From: Basidiobolus ranarum
Taxonomy: Eukaryota; Basidiobolomycota; Basidiobolomycetes; Basidiobolales
Direction: 5' to 3'
Assembly: GCA_040143965.1 (NCBI GenBank)
Contig: JASJQH010006952.1
Span: forward strand, 1-33,222
Length of the DNA stretch: 33,222 bases
The notes under the pieces were generated by a model that was given only the letters and a program-made list of their open reading frames with translations, was not told the origin of the DNA and ran no database searches. The translations under genes and the position numbers were made by a program. Position 1 is the first letter of the stretch. Each line of letters begins with the position of its first letter. Of this stretch, positions 13,008-24,694 are shown one piece after another.

Positions 13008-14308
13008 TTGGCGGATTCGGTTTGAAAATAGTCATTGTAGCATGTTTGAATCACCAATAATACTCAGCTTTCGATACCACACTTGTACATAGTCAGATGT
13101 ATATATCATTCGGCAATCTTTCTATGTGAACAAAAATAATTCAACTCAAATATCAAGTCAATTTATTAGTTATATAAGCTATTCTTATCCTACTTCGAAT
13201 CAATGGTTAGCATCTTCATCAGTCCTATATGTTTAGCATTGCCTAAACATCTATATAGTCATATATAGCTTAGTATTTAGTTATCTTATATTGAACTAAG
13301 ATATTACCCGATATCGGAATTTACTTTGAAAAATCTCTTCAAACTTCCAAGAAGCCCCAAACTTTGCACACATGTTCCTTAACACATTCTACAAGTTAGT
13401 TTGTTTACATCTTGACAAAAGTATAAATCAATAAGTGAAAACCACCAATTTCTCTAATTCGAAAAACCACTTCCAACAGGCTCCCAAATACTTTAACAAC
13501 TTGAACTCTTATTCAAGCCCCTCAAACATTTGCTCTGCCTCTATTATATGCTAGAAGTAGTCAATATTGATATAATATTTCTTCTAATTATACTAGTTAT
13601 TTTTTCCTGTACGCACCTCCACACATGCTATTTCATCATTTTCTGATACTATTCAATTTACTAAGCATCATATGTACATTATTTTAAATGTAGAATCGAG
13701 TTAAATTTGTAAATATTAGTTGAAATCGAATATCTCTTCTAGTCTTCCCAAGCACCTCAATCTCTGCCCAAACTAACAACATGGTACAAGATAACTAGAA
13801 AAGTAGAATTTGAATAAATTTTGTCCATAAGCACGTGATCAAAAGACATCCTTGATGGTAGTAATGTCAGAAGTAATGTGAAATATCAAAATACTCTCCA
13901 AAATGGACATCTCTGTTTCAGTTTGCTTGTATATAAACGTACTTGAGCAAGCGTGGTATCTAAGCGTGATATCCACGACTGTGTTTTAGATAAGAGTACA
14001 AGCCGATAAGGTACAGAATGGTGGAACTATCCCAAAGCGAGAAAGAATGATAATAATATATGGAGAAGTATGGAAAAGATTGAGATATATACGAATATGA
14101 CCGTATGTCTTTGAAAATTAGATAGTATTATGAATGATTTGATCTCGAAATTTCTATCAGCTGCACTATTGCTGACATTGTCCAGAAAATCTAATCAAGA
14201 GTTGTTAGTTTATCTATCTGTTCTTGATCTGGTCTATTTATAACTCATTTTAAAGATAAGCGAAGATATCAAAGAATCCTTGAAGCCTCGAGTTTGATGA
14301 TCCAAATC

Positions 14309-14365
14309 TTCATATCGATCATACTGTCACAGTTAAAGAAAATTCATATCGATCATACTGTCACA
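14309..14365. repeat. Direct repeat, 23-bp unit, two perfect copies 11 bp apart
   Basis: Copies at 14309-14331 and 14343-14365, each beginning TTCATATCGATCATACTGTC. The core ATATCGAT is palindromic. Possibly a paired protein-binding site; no gene is nearby (next start codon at 15421). Confidence 0.9.
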
Positions 14366-15317
14366 TAGCTAAAGGATGTCTGGAGCGGGAAGTAGAAGAG
14401 CAGGATGGAACTCCATTCTACTCCACACAAGAAATCCATTTCCTAACCATAGTTAATAAGTTACATATCGACAATTAATATAACTTTTCTCGTATATTCA
14501 GCCAATATAAACAGCAAAATATTAATCGCAATCTGAATAAATGGAGAGTATGCCAAAGCTAAAAATAACCCTTGAGCGTTATCAGGATCTAAACTAATAG
14601 CATTTTGGAAGAACAGGATACTATTGTTGCTTTCATTCTCAGAGATTTGTTGAGGAAACTAAAGTTATGTCAGATATTCTACTTTTGTCCCAGGAAGATC
14701 CGCACGCAGGTGACATGAGCAAGGAAATGTAGTATATATGGTTGGAGTTTGAAATAGGCGGAAGTGAATTTTATAGACCAAGCGAATTTTTAGACTAGGG
14801 ATTGATGAAAGTTCTATTTCAAGTCTGGTTTAGATCGGGTTCTTGTCCTTTTAGTTCGCTGATTACTCGTCAGAGTTAGTAAGACAGATATGATTTGTTA
14901 CAAAATCTATCGAAAACGACGGGATCTTCCTTTTTATTGGATAAAATAGTAGGGAATTTAGCTTCGTGTAAGTATACCTTTTTAAAGCCTACTAGTGTAA
15001 CTTAAAAGTAGAAAATGCGGAACTGAAGTTCCTACTTAGCAACAATTATCCTTCAATCCGCTTACGAAGAGGCCAGGTTATTTCAAAACAAGCTAATGGC
15101 ACCTGCAGTTACAAATGTTCAATTAAGTGACTAACTGACCCAGTTGCCGAGTGAGTCAGGGGTTCTGACAGTTGGTAGTCAGAGAATTGTCATTCCTGAA
15201 TTAAAAATTCCGAATGTTTTTGGAAGTATATTGGCCCCAATATAGAGAGAAGTAGGACCAATCCGATCTTGGGATCCGCATTGGGTAGAACCTGAATCGA
15301 TCGAATTTCTGAGACGG

Positions 15318-15325
15318 TATATAAG
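15318..15325 (+). promoter_or_regulatory. TATA box of the ThrE-like gene A
   Basis: TATATAAG lies about 96 bp before the ATG at 15421. A pyrimidine-rich tract ending in acag (15371-15389) lies between them and could be a start-site tract or a 5'-UTR splice acceptor. Confidence 0.5.
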
Positions 15326-15420
15326 ATTCCCAGTTTTCTAGAGATGCAAATCATTTAATATAAAAACTCGTTCTATTCTTTTTTTACAGTCCCAATCTTC
15401 TCACACTTTAATATATCAAC

Positions 15421-17169
15421 ATGCCTGACGGTTATTTTGATATTGAGCATCCTTCAGGGGCGAGCGTCACCTTTAACTTCGCTGATTCCCCACCCATTAT
15501 CGATTCACCGCTAACTACTCCTACAATCGAGCTTTCTCCACCGAGTGGGGAACAAAAATATGGCGCCAAATTAAAACGTAGTAAAACCTTGAGGCGAAAG
15601 AGAAAAGAGGCCAAAAACCTCGTAAAGAGTGTATCCGATATACATAGTTCCAATGCAGGGGGCAGTATTCTTTCTCAACTTCTCAAGCTTCAGAATCTGA
15701 CTCGACCAAGATCTAACAATAACGGTCCTAGAGAGAAAGAAAAGAATGATTACCTCAGACCTTCTAGTCGTGTTCAGTCCACTTCCAGTCTAGCTTCGTT
15801 GATACAAAGCTCCTCGAACATGCTGGGATTTCAATCTACTCGGACTAGTTTTTCCGATGATAGCGCTATGACCTCAGGAATAAATACGCCTTTAACTTCA
15901 CCTTTGATATTAGAGGAGCGTTTGAACATTACTGCTAATATTGCTGATATATTGCTGAAACAGGATTATCTGACTTTGCTTTCCCGAGCTATGGTTATAT
16001 ACGGATCACCATCCCATCGACTTGAACAAAATATGTACTTGAATTCTCAAGCCCTTAGAGTTGAAAGCTCCTATGCGTTCTTACCTGGAGTAGCTTTAAT
16101 CACTTTTGGTGATAAAAATACTCACACCAGTGATACTCATATCATTAAAGCAGATCGTGACTATGATATGTATAGACTTGAACGCGTGTACGAAATCTCC
16201 CGTTGTGTTATCCATGGGGAAATAGATCTTGAGGATGCTTTCGACAAGTTGGAGATGCTTATAGACGAGCCACCGATCTATTCTTGGTGGGTTCGAATCC
16301 TGAACTATGCTGTTTGTTCCTTCGTGGTGTGCCCACTCATGTTCAACGGTAACTGGGTTGATGCTGTTGTTAGTGCAGTTCTGAGTGCTTGTATATGTGC
16401 GCTTGGCTTGCTTTCCACCAAACTATTCAATTATGCCAACGTATTTGAAATCTCTGCTGCGGTGGTTACAGCATTTGTAGCGACCGCTTTTCATAACCAT
16501 ATATGCTATATGCCCGTAGTAATGTCATCTGTCGTACTGCTTCTCCCCGGATTATCGCTTACCACGTCTATTATCGAACTTGCAGCCAAGAGTTTAATCT
16601 CAGGTGTTGTTCGGTTGGTGTACGCTCTTGTAATATCTTTTATGCTTGGGTTCGGACTTAGCTTTGGATCGAATATATGGAAAGTCATCGATTCCTCCAA
16701 GATCGGAACCGAGAATTGCACCACAGTCAGTCCTTATTGGTATTTTATTCTATGTCCCATCAACGCGATCACCTATTCGATCTACTTGAACGCAGCCCCT
16801 CGTCAGTGGCCGTTTATGATTATTTTAAGTGGAGTGGGATTTACGGTATCTTATTTCACGTCGAAAGTATTGGATCCCACTACATCTTCAGCCATCTCAA
16901 CCTTCGCTATCGCAGTCATTGGTAATTTGTATTCTAGAATTACCCATCGTTTGGGATATGTCGCCGTTCTTGGGGCCACCATTATGCTCGTCCCGGGTAG
17001 TTTAGGAGTTAGAGGTATTCTGGCTGCATTGAGTGACGATTCTCAACAAGGTACCGGACTCCCATTCCAAATGATTGTCATTGCCATGAGTCTAGCGGTT
17101 GGACTCTTCATAGGATCGTTAATAGTATACCCAATGGGAAAGAAGAGAACATCCATGATGATGTTTTAG
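15421..17169 (+). CDS. ThrE/Prm10-like multi-spanning membrane protein, paralog A
   Basis: Single exon, 582 aa. The N-terminal 160 residues are hydrophilic, with a basic patch (KRSKTLRRKRKEAKNLVKS) and Ser-rich stretches. Then comes the soluble ThrE domain (EERLNITANIADILLKQDYL, YGSPSHRLEQNM, FLPGVALITFGDKNTHTSDT), followed by about ten hydrophobic segments from residue 285 to the C-terminus GKKRTSMMMF. Bacterial ThrE exports threonine and serine; the fungal relative Prm10 (YJL108C) is a pheromone-regulated membrane protein of unknown substrate, so transport of small amino acids is only an inference. It faces its paralog at 17588-19270 tail to tail. Lack of introns contrasts with most neighbours, apart from the GPP pair and paralog B. 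Confidence 0.9.
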   Translation: MPDGYFDIEHPSGASVTFNFADSPPIIDSPLTTPTIELSPPSGEQKYGAKLKRSKTLRRKRKEAKNLVKSVSDIHSSNAGGSILSQLLKLQNLTRPRSNNNGPREKEKNDYLRPSSRVQSTSSLASLIQSSSNMLGFQSTRTSFSDDSAMTSGINTPLTSPLILEERLNITANIADILLKQDYLTLLSRAMVIYGSPSHRLEQNMYLNSQALRVESSYAFLPGVALITFGDKNTHTSDTHIIKADRDYDMYRLERVYEISRCVIHGEIDLEDAFDKLEMLIDEPPIYSWWVRILNYAVCSFVVCPLMFNGNWVDAVVSAVLSACICALGLLSTKLFNYANVFEISAAVVTAFVATAFHNHICYMPVVMSSVVLLLPGLSLTTSIIELAAKSLISGVVRLVYALVISFMLGFGLSFGSNIWKVIDSSKIGTENCTTVSPYWYFILCPINAITYSIYLNAAPRQWPFMIILSGVGFTVSYFTSKVLDPTTSSAISTFAIAVIGNLYSRITHRLGYVAVLGATIMLVPGSLGVRGILAALSDDSQQGTGLPFQMIVIAMSLAVGLFIGSLIVYPMGKKRTSMMMF

Positions 17170-17587
17170 TCGCAGCACCCTAATCATCGCATCCCTCCTG
17201 TAAAAGAATCATTATTTATGTAAGATATTTGTGAACTTCATTCAATCTAAATGTATATTACTCCCCTAACCCTAATTCACTCGTCATATATCCAATAAAT
17301 CACATGGATTTTGGAATTTCTTTGCTTTACTATCTGTATATATATATAACGTGTCAATATTTATCCACCCAACCCTAAATTTAGCATGTCAATATTCATC
17401 CATTTGGGAATTGCGGTACTACGTGCCACCAATACCATTCGTTACTGAATCAAGATAGTGAATTTACAGCTGTACATGAATTTATTGATTTGTCATAGAA
17501 ACCAAGGTGTATATATGTCACAAATAATGATATTAATCTATAATACAAACGATATATGGGTATCTGCTCTTCAGAAATAACTTGGCT
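17170..17587. other. Convergent gap between the ThrE paralogs
   Basis: 418 bp between two stop codons. It holds telomere-like CCCCTAACCCTAA (17263-17275) and AACCCTAAAT (17371-17380), and a short repeated phrase (TGTCAATATT followed by ATCCA, about 17352 and 17387). It presumably carries both 3' UTRs. Confidence 0.6.
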
Positions 17588-19270
17588 TCAGAACATCATC
17601 ATGGAGGTTCGTTTCTTACCCAATGGGTAGACTATTAAGGTCCCAATGAATAAACCAACTGACATGCTCATAGAAATGACAATCATTTCAAAGGCAAGAT
17701 TAACTCCTTGGGAGCTATGATTGAAGACATCCACGATGCCACGTACACCTAAGCTTCCTGGAACTAGCATTATGGTGGCACCAAGTACGGAAGCATAGCC
17801 GAATCTATGGGTAATACGGGAATAAAGATTCCCTACTAATGCAATGAAAAAGGTAGAGATGGCAGAGGAGGTGGAAACGTCGGTAATTTGATTTGTGAAG
17901 TAAGATACGGTAAATCCTATAATGCTCAAGATCATCATAGGTGGCCATTGTCGCCAAGAGGCATTCAAATAGATGGAATATGTAATGGCTAGGGGCGGAC
18001 ACAATAAAAAGTACCAGTAAGGACTGACACTGTAACATGTACTTTGCTCTACTACTTCTACACCTCCAGCGGCTTTCCATAAGTTAGCCCCCATATTAAG
18101 GCCAAATCCAAGCATGAAGGAAACAATTAAAGAGAAAACCAATCGGATCACTCCAGATATAGTATTCCTTGACGCCAATTCAATTACTGATGTTGTGAAT
18201 GAGAGTCCAGGCAGAAGTAGAACTATGGATGACAATATCACCGGAGTATAGCAAACATAGTTATGAAGAGCAGTGGCCACAAGTGCTGTGACAACAGTAG
18301 CCGAGATTTCAAAAACATTGGCGTAGTTGTATATCTTGGCTGATATTACACTCAATGCCCCAATACAGAGGCCAATGAGGCCGCTCACGAGTGCATCAAT
18401 CCAGCTTCCATTGAAGCAAAGTGGTGCCACGAAGAAAGAGCAGAGACCGTAGTTGATAATATGGACCCACCACGGCCACGTGGGGGGCTCGGCCATGATT
18501 TCCTCCAATCTCTCGAATGCCTCTTCGAGATCGACTTCCTCATGTACTAAGCAACGTGATATTTTATAAACTCTCTCCAACTTTCCCATATCATACTCAC
18601 GATCAACTTTAATGATATGAGTATCACTGGTGTGGGTATCTTTATCACCAAATGTAATGAGAGCCACTCCGGGAAGGAAAACAAAGTTACTGTTGACATT
18701 TAGAGCTTGCGAATTACGGGCCATGTTTTGTTCAAGGCGATGGGCGGGAGAACCGAACTTGACCATACACCGGGATAAAAGTAATAGGTAGTCTTGCTTC
18801 AATAGGATATCGGCAATATTGACAGTAATGTTCATTCGTTCTTCCAGAGTCAAGGGAGTGACAACGTTGTCATAACAAACACTACTTCTATTTGATTGAA
18901 GACCAAGGAAATTACTAGAGTTTTGCACCAATGTGGTCAAGCTAGAGGATGAGTTGGCCCTTCTTTCCAACAGTTTAGGAGATTTCTTGGAGCGGGATAC
19001 ATTATTCAATCTCAGTAACTGAGAGAGGATACCTCCAGTACTTTGGGACTGATGATCTGACATGTTTTTGACCATCTTTTTGGCTTCATTTTTCTTCTTA
19101 CGAAGAGTCCTACCACGCTTAATAGGAGAATCTGAGATGGTGTTGGTAGGAGAGAGATCTATAGTAAGGGTAGGGATGTTAAGAACAACGACATTCTCCT
19201 TCTCATTGGTCACCGGCTCATCACCGTTGACCTCATTCACTTGTTTCTCATCAAATTGATCGTCGCCCAT
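17588..19270 (-). CDS. ThrE/Prm10-like multi-spanning membrane protein, paralog B
   Basis: Single exon, 560 aa, ATG at 19270. Same plan as paralog A: hydrophilic N-terminus (about 145 residues) with RGRTLRKKKNEAKKMVKNMS, then the ThrE domain (EERMNITVNIADILLKQDYL, FGSPAHRLEQNM, FLPGVALITFGDKDTHTSDT), about ten hydrophobic segments and the same last ten residues, GKKRTSMMMF. The membrane half is more alike between the two than the N-terminus, as expected for a duplicated transporter with a free regulatory tail. The inverted, convergent layout implies an inverted duplication. Substrate unknown. A TATA box lies 120 bp upstream (19390-19397). Confidence 0.9.
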   Translation of the reverse strand: MGDDQFDEKQVNEVNGDEPVTNEKENVVVLNIPTLTIDLSPTNTISDSPIKRGRTLRKKKNEAKKMVKNMSDHQSQSTGGILSQLLRLNNVSRSKKSPKLLERRANSSSSLTTLVQNSSNFLGLQSNRSSVCYDNVVTPLTLEERMNITVNIADILLKQDYLLLLSRCMVKFGSPAHRLEQNMARNSQALNVNSNFVFLPGVALITFGDKDTHTSDTHIIKVDREYDMGKLERVYKISRCLVHEEVDLEEAFERLEEIMAEPPTWPWWVHIINYGLCSFFVAPLCFNGSWIDALVSGLIGLCIGALSVISAKIYNYANVFEISATVVTALVATALHNYVCYTPVILSSIVLLLPGLSFTTSVIELASRNTISGVIRLVFSLIVSFMLGFGLNMGANLWKAAGGVEVVEQSTCYSVSPYWYFLLCPPLAITYSIYLNASWRQWPPMMILSIIGFTVSYFTNQITDVSTSSAISTFFIALVGNLYSRITHRFGYASVLGATIMLVPGSLGVRGIVDVFNHSSQGVNLAFEMIVISMSMSVGLFIGTLIVYPLGKKRTSMMMF

Positions 19271-19389
19271 TTATAAGAAAGTTGATCTACACAACAATAA
19301 GATGAGTTGCTCAAGTCCCGATGGACACAGAGATAAAAAGAAATATGTAATTTGGAAAATTATGTGCATTGGAGAGACATGATGAGGGA

Positions 19390-19397
19390 TATTTATA
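19390..19397 (-). promoter_or_regulatory. TATA box of the ThrE-like gene B
   Basis: TATAAATA on the minus strand, about 120 bp upstream of the ATG at 19270; comparable in distance to the TATA box of paralog A. Confidence 0.45.
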
Positions 19398-21706
19398 TCG
19401 CCAATGTTTGGTTGATTCAAGCTTTTTTTCTCACCTTCCAATTTAATCACACATAGCTAGTGCAAGGACTGCTCCTACTATATACCATTGTATATGTATT
19501 ACTGATCCCAAGCGGTGGGGTTTAGACAGGCATATCAAGTGAAACTAGAATCCACTCGGAGCAAATATCGCAATATTTACATTAGTAACAAAGGAAGTTA
19601 GAGCCGTCACTCAACATTGACTAGCACGCAATCGATGTCCTAGCTAGAATGAATCCATTTTACAAATCCGCCGATTGTTTTAACCATGAGCAACGATGAC
19701 CCATAGCTCCAATGGTTTTGGCAAAACTCAACCATGTTTGGTTGTTCTTTTCGTTACCTCCTGGCTGCGCTTGCTAATCAACATCGTTTGGGGAAATGTC
19801 GGAATTCTTTTACTTGTAGAACTAAACCTTTTGAGGCAAGATTATTACTTTGGTAAAAGCCATTGTCGACGATTCACCATTCAGCATTCGCCATCCATTT
19901 GCTAAGCGATTCTAAAATTTGATTTCCAATTTTAGCCAGCGATTGATAAGGTAATGAGATGTTATTGGTTTGAAGTAGAAATATTCGAAGGTACTTGGAT
20001 TATACCATTTGAGTGATAGTTTTTGACTAAACTTGACGAGTCACTAATAATTCTTCCACTTCTCCATAAAGAACGATATAGCTTATGTGGCTCACGAAGT
20101 TACACGTATATGTGCTCAACCAAATATGCCACTTCCTCAAAAGTCAATGGATCCCCCCCTTCATGAGAAGGTGCTGGTGGCAACAATGAAGATTTCTTGC
20201 GTGCACTCTTTTAGCTTAATCTCTACTTCAGCTTATTTTACTTATCTCTGGGTTCAGAACAATACCACTTTCAGAATAATAACCGGAACAGGTATCTTTT
20301 TGGTCTAATCTCTATAAAGTTAGATCTATTTATAGCTGTAGAATTGTAGTACCATAAACTACATAGAGTTGAATTCCGTTTATGTACTAAAGCCTGAAGG
20401 GGTAGAATAGTTGTCCCAACTGTCATGAATGTCACACACAGTCCATTATTGTTTGTCCTTCTGCATGCTCTTCCAACTGGTGGATATGGATACAGCCTGT
20501 GTAATGGTTGATATATGTTAGGTAAGAAAGAGTTGGTATTAGGTAATATATTGACGTATCTAGTTTAAATGACACCCCCTATTGTATCTAATTTAGCCCC
20601 TAGAGATAGGTGATTCTGATACTTCTAAGAGTTGATCTCCATTGGGGAAATGTGACAGTTACTGTTTTATTCACTTCAACTCGGAGATCATTCGAGAGAT
20701 CTTGAATCCTAATTTACGATTTCGTAGTTCAGGGTTTACCCGGGGGTATAACTAGACCACGCTAGTAATAGTCTAGACGGAAGTTAAATCCAATCGAATA
20801 TTCTAGTTCCCCAGGTTGCTAAATCCAGAGGCAACTAAACCACGTTTTCAGGTTTAAAATTCGATTCATCCACCGTCAGTTAAAGATGATATATCACTCA
20901 AGGTTGGTAACATAACGAAGCCTATCTCGAAAGGAGATGGAGATGAGTGGAATGGTCTTACGAGTATACCAACAGATATCCAGAGCTAAATATTCTGAGA
21001 TCAAGTAGACAATCAATTAGACATTCAACTAGACATGGGTAATTTATTAATTAATCTTCTTAGATCGGCTAATTCTTCTTTCCTGTTTGGAAAGATGGAA
21101 GATGAGTCATACGGGAGGAATATTTTGTCGTATATATGAATCAAATCAACTAGTTCAAATCAACTGGTTCACCGTCGTTACTTTTGGAATCACCCTGTGT
21201 ATTCCTTACTAGTTGACGTATTTATGGTTACTTTTTGACTTATTTATGATTACTACGTAGATAGCTTGACACCAATACATTTTTACTACATGAGCCATCT
21301 CGATTACAGATGGTAGGCCAGTTTCCAAATTCATAATTATTCACATTCACGAAGCCATAATAATATGTGTTGAATAATGTTGGAAGCTTTCTAAAATAGG
21401 CAGCCTTCATCATGGCAAGAATTCATTCCAAGTGACCTCCAGATTCCGAGAATTCACCATACTTCAGCACGTTCTCAAAGTAATCGTTTTGGTATCGCCA
21501 TGTGGAGGATTGTGTACATCATCCATGAAAATCTGTTGATTATTCTGAAATCTACCACTTCAACCCGGAAAGATACGCTCTCCCAGTAATCTATAGTGAC
21601 GTTTTCTGAAATAGAAATCCATGGAAGGGAGATTTCGGAGGACTGTACTTATTTAGAATTGAATACCGCTGTGCTAGCTTTTACCCAATGCACATCTAAG
21701 TATTTG

Positions 21707-21739
21707 ATGTTGTCAGGAACCTTTATGTTGTCAGGAACC
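21707..21739. repeat. Short tandem duplication ATGTTGTCAGGAACC
   Basis: Two perfect 15-bp copies with a period of 18 bp, in the gene-free region downstream of the sterol acyltransferase gene. Function unknown. Confidence 0.85.
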
Positions 21740-21963
21740 ATCAGTGAATGGTTTTCGTTTAGCTAGTGTGATGATCAACATCATTTCAATCACCAATCAT
21801 CATCATTTCAATTTGTATATACTAACGATCTCATTTATTTGGAATTCCAGTCTATACAATTTTGATTCAAACGAGGGTATTCCTGACGGGTATTCTTGAT
21901 GTATAGTGATTGATGGTGGATATCTAGGGTTAGGGTGGTAATGAAATATTAATGCAATCTACA

Positions 21964-23632
21964 TCACGAATTTGCCATAGCCTCTTTCATCAGTTGTCTA
22001 CAATAAAGTACACTAAGTAATGGGATGCCAGACATAATACCAAGCCAAAAGATGGCAATTCCAAGCCATTTGTATCGAAGCACAATAGGCCGTCTGCCTA
22101 ACCAAATGAGTGGGATTTGGAACATCTGCAAAAAGAATAAATAAGGGCGGAATCTTCTTGTGATGATCACCATAACAAGTTCATGTAAGCAGGAACTTAG
22201 TAAAAATGTGAGGTAAGTGGCGCTCTTTTTCGATAGTTTGTAGGTTTCAATGGTGTTCAAGTAGACATGTCTTAATAGGAACAAATGAACTGGTCGGTTC
22301 CATTTACGTGCGTATTCATCGAAAATAGCACTATTCCACCAGTCATCATAGAATTGTCTATCAGCGAACCTATTGAATGTTCATCATTAAAAGTCATTTC
22401 TTGGGGATGAAAGTATATGAGTGATAGTACTAACCTACTAATCTCTGCAAATCCATTGCAGATACACTCAAATATAATATAGAATACAAGTAGATGTATT
22501 AACATGAATGGGAAGATCAGTTGTAAAACGGTGTACAACACAAAAGTATCTTCTACTGAGTCCTTCAAAACAGGAATGATTTGCTGCTCAACCAGTACAT
22601 ATAAGAGCATAAAGGTTCCCAGTAAGGCCAAACACTTTTCAAATATGTACCATGGGCGAATACTAAATCATAACAACAATATATCATGTTACTTTCTCCT
22701 TGCACATCCACTATTCTAATAAATAAAGCGTACCTTTTGGTTCTAGGATACTCTAACTCATAAACCAATGTAGGAAACAACAAGTATTCCCAGAAATTCT
22801 TCACCGTAACATTGTCTGGATACTGAGTATTTCCAGTTTTAAGATTTGCACGAGTGTTGGCAATTTCTTCTTTTAATTTGAGAACAGCTTCTTCATCTAC
22901 TTCTTGATCTTGCTTCTTTTGCGCTTCGATCAAAATTGCTTCCTCCTTCTTTAGTGCCTTCAAGCGGTCATAATGGACGGATAACTCTCCATTGTAACAA
23001 AGATAGGAGTGAACCTTCATCAAATTGCTAATGGCGTGCATTACAAAAAATGAGGTTTGGATCCAAGGCCAATTCCTAGATTAATTTGTATGTGAGCGGA
23101 GGTGTGGATGCAAAAAGAAGGGAAATTATTCATACTTCCAATATGCCCAACTTATGGCCAAGGCTAAATAGGAGGTTTGATATATATGCTGAATAATAAT
23201 GCCAGTGTATTCTCTATGAAACCATCGATTCACAATGGCTTTATGGATGGCCCAACTTATAAAGGTAGCAGCGATCAACACCATATCCGAGATAAATAGA
23301 CTTCCTAGATCCTTGGATAACACTGAAAATAAGTAGGAGCTGGCGATATGCCCAGTAAGCTTGAAGTTGGTTGCGAATGTTTGAATCAAAAAGAATCCCA
23401 TTGCGATCCAGAATAAAATGAAGAATCCAAGCAGTGGATCCCTCTCTTTAGACATAGTTGGGATATCAAAATGGGAAGGTCTCTCTTGAAACCTCCATGT
23501 ACGTGAACTTTGTATAGTTGGCGCATTATTAGTCTTGATATTCTCTCTCTCTTTGGAAAGAATGGGATGACTGAATGGCTTCTTCTCTTCTAAGGTAATG
23601 TGATTTTCCGGTAAGTAGGACAATTCTGCCAT
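21964..23632 (-). CDS. Sterol O-acyltransferase, ARE/ACAT type (MBOAT family)
   Basis: It esterifies ergosterol-type sterols with fatty acyl-CoA in the ER for storage in lipid droplets. Exons, minus strand: 23632-23136, 23075-22734, 22662-22435, 22369-21964; 490 aa, all phases consistent. The N-terminal 70 residues are hydrophilic, then come several transmembrane segments, and a charged coiled-coil-like loop (about residues 190-240, rich in Lys/Glu). The MBOAT signature FYDDWWN (about 361-367) sits in FADRQFYDDWWN, followed by WNRPVHLFLLRHVY, and the catalytic His (about 418) is in SSCLHELVM. FADR..., NRPVH and the CLHEL context fit ARE1/ARE2 better than DGAT1, which shares FYxDWWN. It is shorter than yeast Are proteins (about 610-640 aa), mostly at the N-terminus. 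It is divergent from the WC-1 paralog, with about 1.06 kb between the start codons. Confidence 0.9.
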
Positions 23633-24280
23633 TGCTACGGTAGTATGTCTGTAGAACGTCTAAGTAAATTGATCTCGGTGAGTTTTCTTTTTAAAAAAGG
23701 AGAACGTTGAATAACATGCAGCGTCATGTTAAATCTAGAAGGAAAGCATACCTATATTTCACTGTAGTGTCTCAGTGCAATGTATTCTGATAACTAGGTG
23801 TTAGTTGTGAGAAGCTATGTTCAAGGTTAATGAAGCTATGAAAGCATTCGATGAGAGGTGTGAAAATAAATTTCATGTTACTTCGGTGGACTTTTATTTT
23901 CAATCACCTGCGGATAAACAATGGCATTTCAGACGGTCTTAGACCGGAACTACAGATCGGTGTCGTAATATGCTGTACAAGAACCATTCCGTAGTTCCCA
24001 AAAAAAATTAGTAATCTCCCAAATCTGGTGACTTCTAAAATGATAGGCTTGGCATATTGCACGGATAAAATCCTGATTATTATCCTTGACCCATACTATT
24101 TATGCGTGATCAAATTTGCGGCGGAATGGCTGTGCGTCGTACTCCTCTCGCCTAAATCCTCCTCTGAGCGGGGTCATAGTTGTGGTAATATTAACAAATT
24201 AGGGTTCTGGTGAAACTTTGATCAGGTTTCGAGCGAAGTTGTAAAAAGGAATAATATAGGCCGGATTCCCCTTAGATCTT

Positions 24281-24300
24281 TAGGTCAGGTCAGGTTAGGT
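24281..24300 (+). repeat. Pentamer array TAGGTCAGGTCAGGTTAGGT
   Basis: Four tandem 5-bp units (AGGTC, AGGTC, AGGTT, AGGT) about 400 bp upstream of the WC-1 paralog. Could be a regulatory site or a decayed microsatellite. Confidence 0.7.
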
Positions 24301-24624
24301 TTCAACCGTAAATGATCCCACATTATACACTAGAGTCAGATCAAGGAGGAGGTCACCAAGACCCATTTTACTAGAAGCACGTCACCAGAACCCAGATCGT
24401 TGGGTCAGTAAGAAAATTACGATCGTAGCCCACATCAATCTTAGATTATGCTCGGTTCAGCCAATTGCTTTGGAACAACCTCCCCCTAAGTTGTTATATG
24501 CATATTTTATCGTAACAGTGGATACTCTTTTGGCCTTACCATTGCATCTTAATATAAAATATGGACGCGCACAGATATCTGTCAACTTATTTAACATACG
24601 ATTTCATTCCCTTGTAATCCAAAG

Positions 24625-24648
24625 CCCATTCTCTCGCCCATTCTCTCG
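24625..24648 (+). repeat. Tandem CCCATTCTCTCG, two copies
   Basis: Two perfect 12-bp units followed by CCCCTTCTC, ending about 40 bp before the WC-1 start codon. Pyrimidine-rich tracts of this kind often precede fungal transcription starts. Confidence 0.8.
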
Positions 24649-24694
24649 CCCCTTCTCATTGTATTAGTACGCGAGTTACTACATCACATTGATT

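Larger units (their letters stand above)
13008..15420. other. Gene-free intergenic stretch (2.4 kb)
   Basis: AT-rich, with frequent stops in all frames. It holds a 23-bp direct repeat (14309-14331 and 14343-14365) and, near its right end, a TATA box for the ThrE gene. No RNA gene or transposon signature was seen. Confidence 0.5.
19271..21963. other. Gene-free intergenic stretch (2.7 kb)
   Basis: Contains the promoter of ThrE paralog B (TATAAATA on the minus strand at 19390-19397), two small chance-level open frames (19696-19905, 20087-20308) that resemble nothing I know, a duplicated ATGTTGTCAGGAACC (21707-21721 and 21725-21739), many short imperfect repeats between 21000 and 21840, and telomere-like TAGGGTTAGGGT (21925-21936) just past the sterol acyltransferase stop. 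Confidence 0.5.
23633..24694. other. Divergent promoter region, sterol acyltransferase / WC-1 paralog
   Basis: 1062 bp shared upstream region. It holds an eight-A run (24001-24008), a 5-bp tandem AGGTC/AGGTT array (24281-24300), a TTAGGGTT motif (24199-24206) and a duplicated pyrimidine-rich 12-mer (24625-24648) about 50 bp before the WC-1 start codon. No gene is supported. Confidence 0.5.

Noticed and set aside
14309-14365. CRISPR-like direct repeats
   Set aside because: Only two copies with an 11-bp spacer in a eukaryotic intergenic region; not an array.
16291-16300. GTTCGAATCC, resembling a tRNA T-arm (B box)
   Set aside because: It lies inside the ThrE coding sequence (WWVRILNY) and no cloverleaf or A box fits around it.
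19696-20308. Two small open frames (69 and 73 codons) in the gene-free stretch
   Set aside because: No recognisable domain, poor start codons and a composition like the surrounding noncoding DNA.
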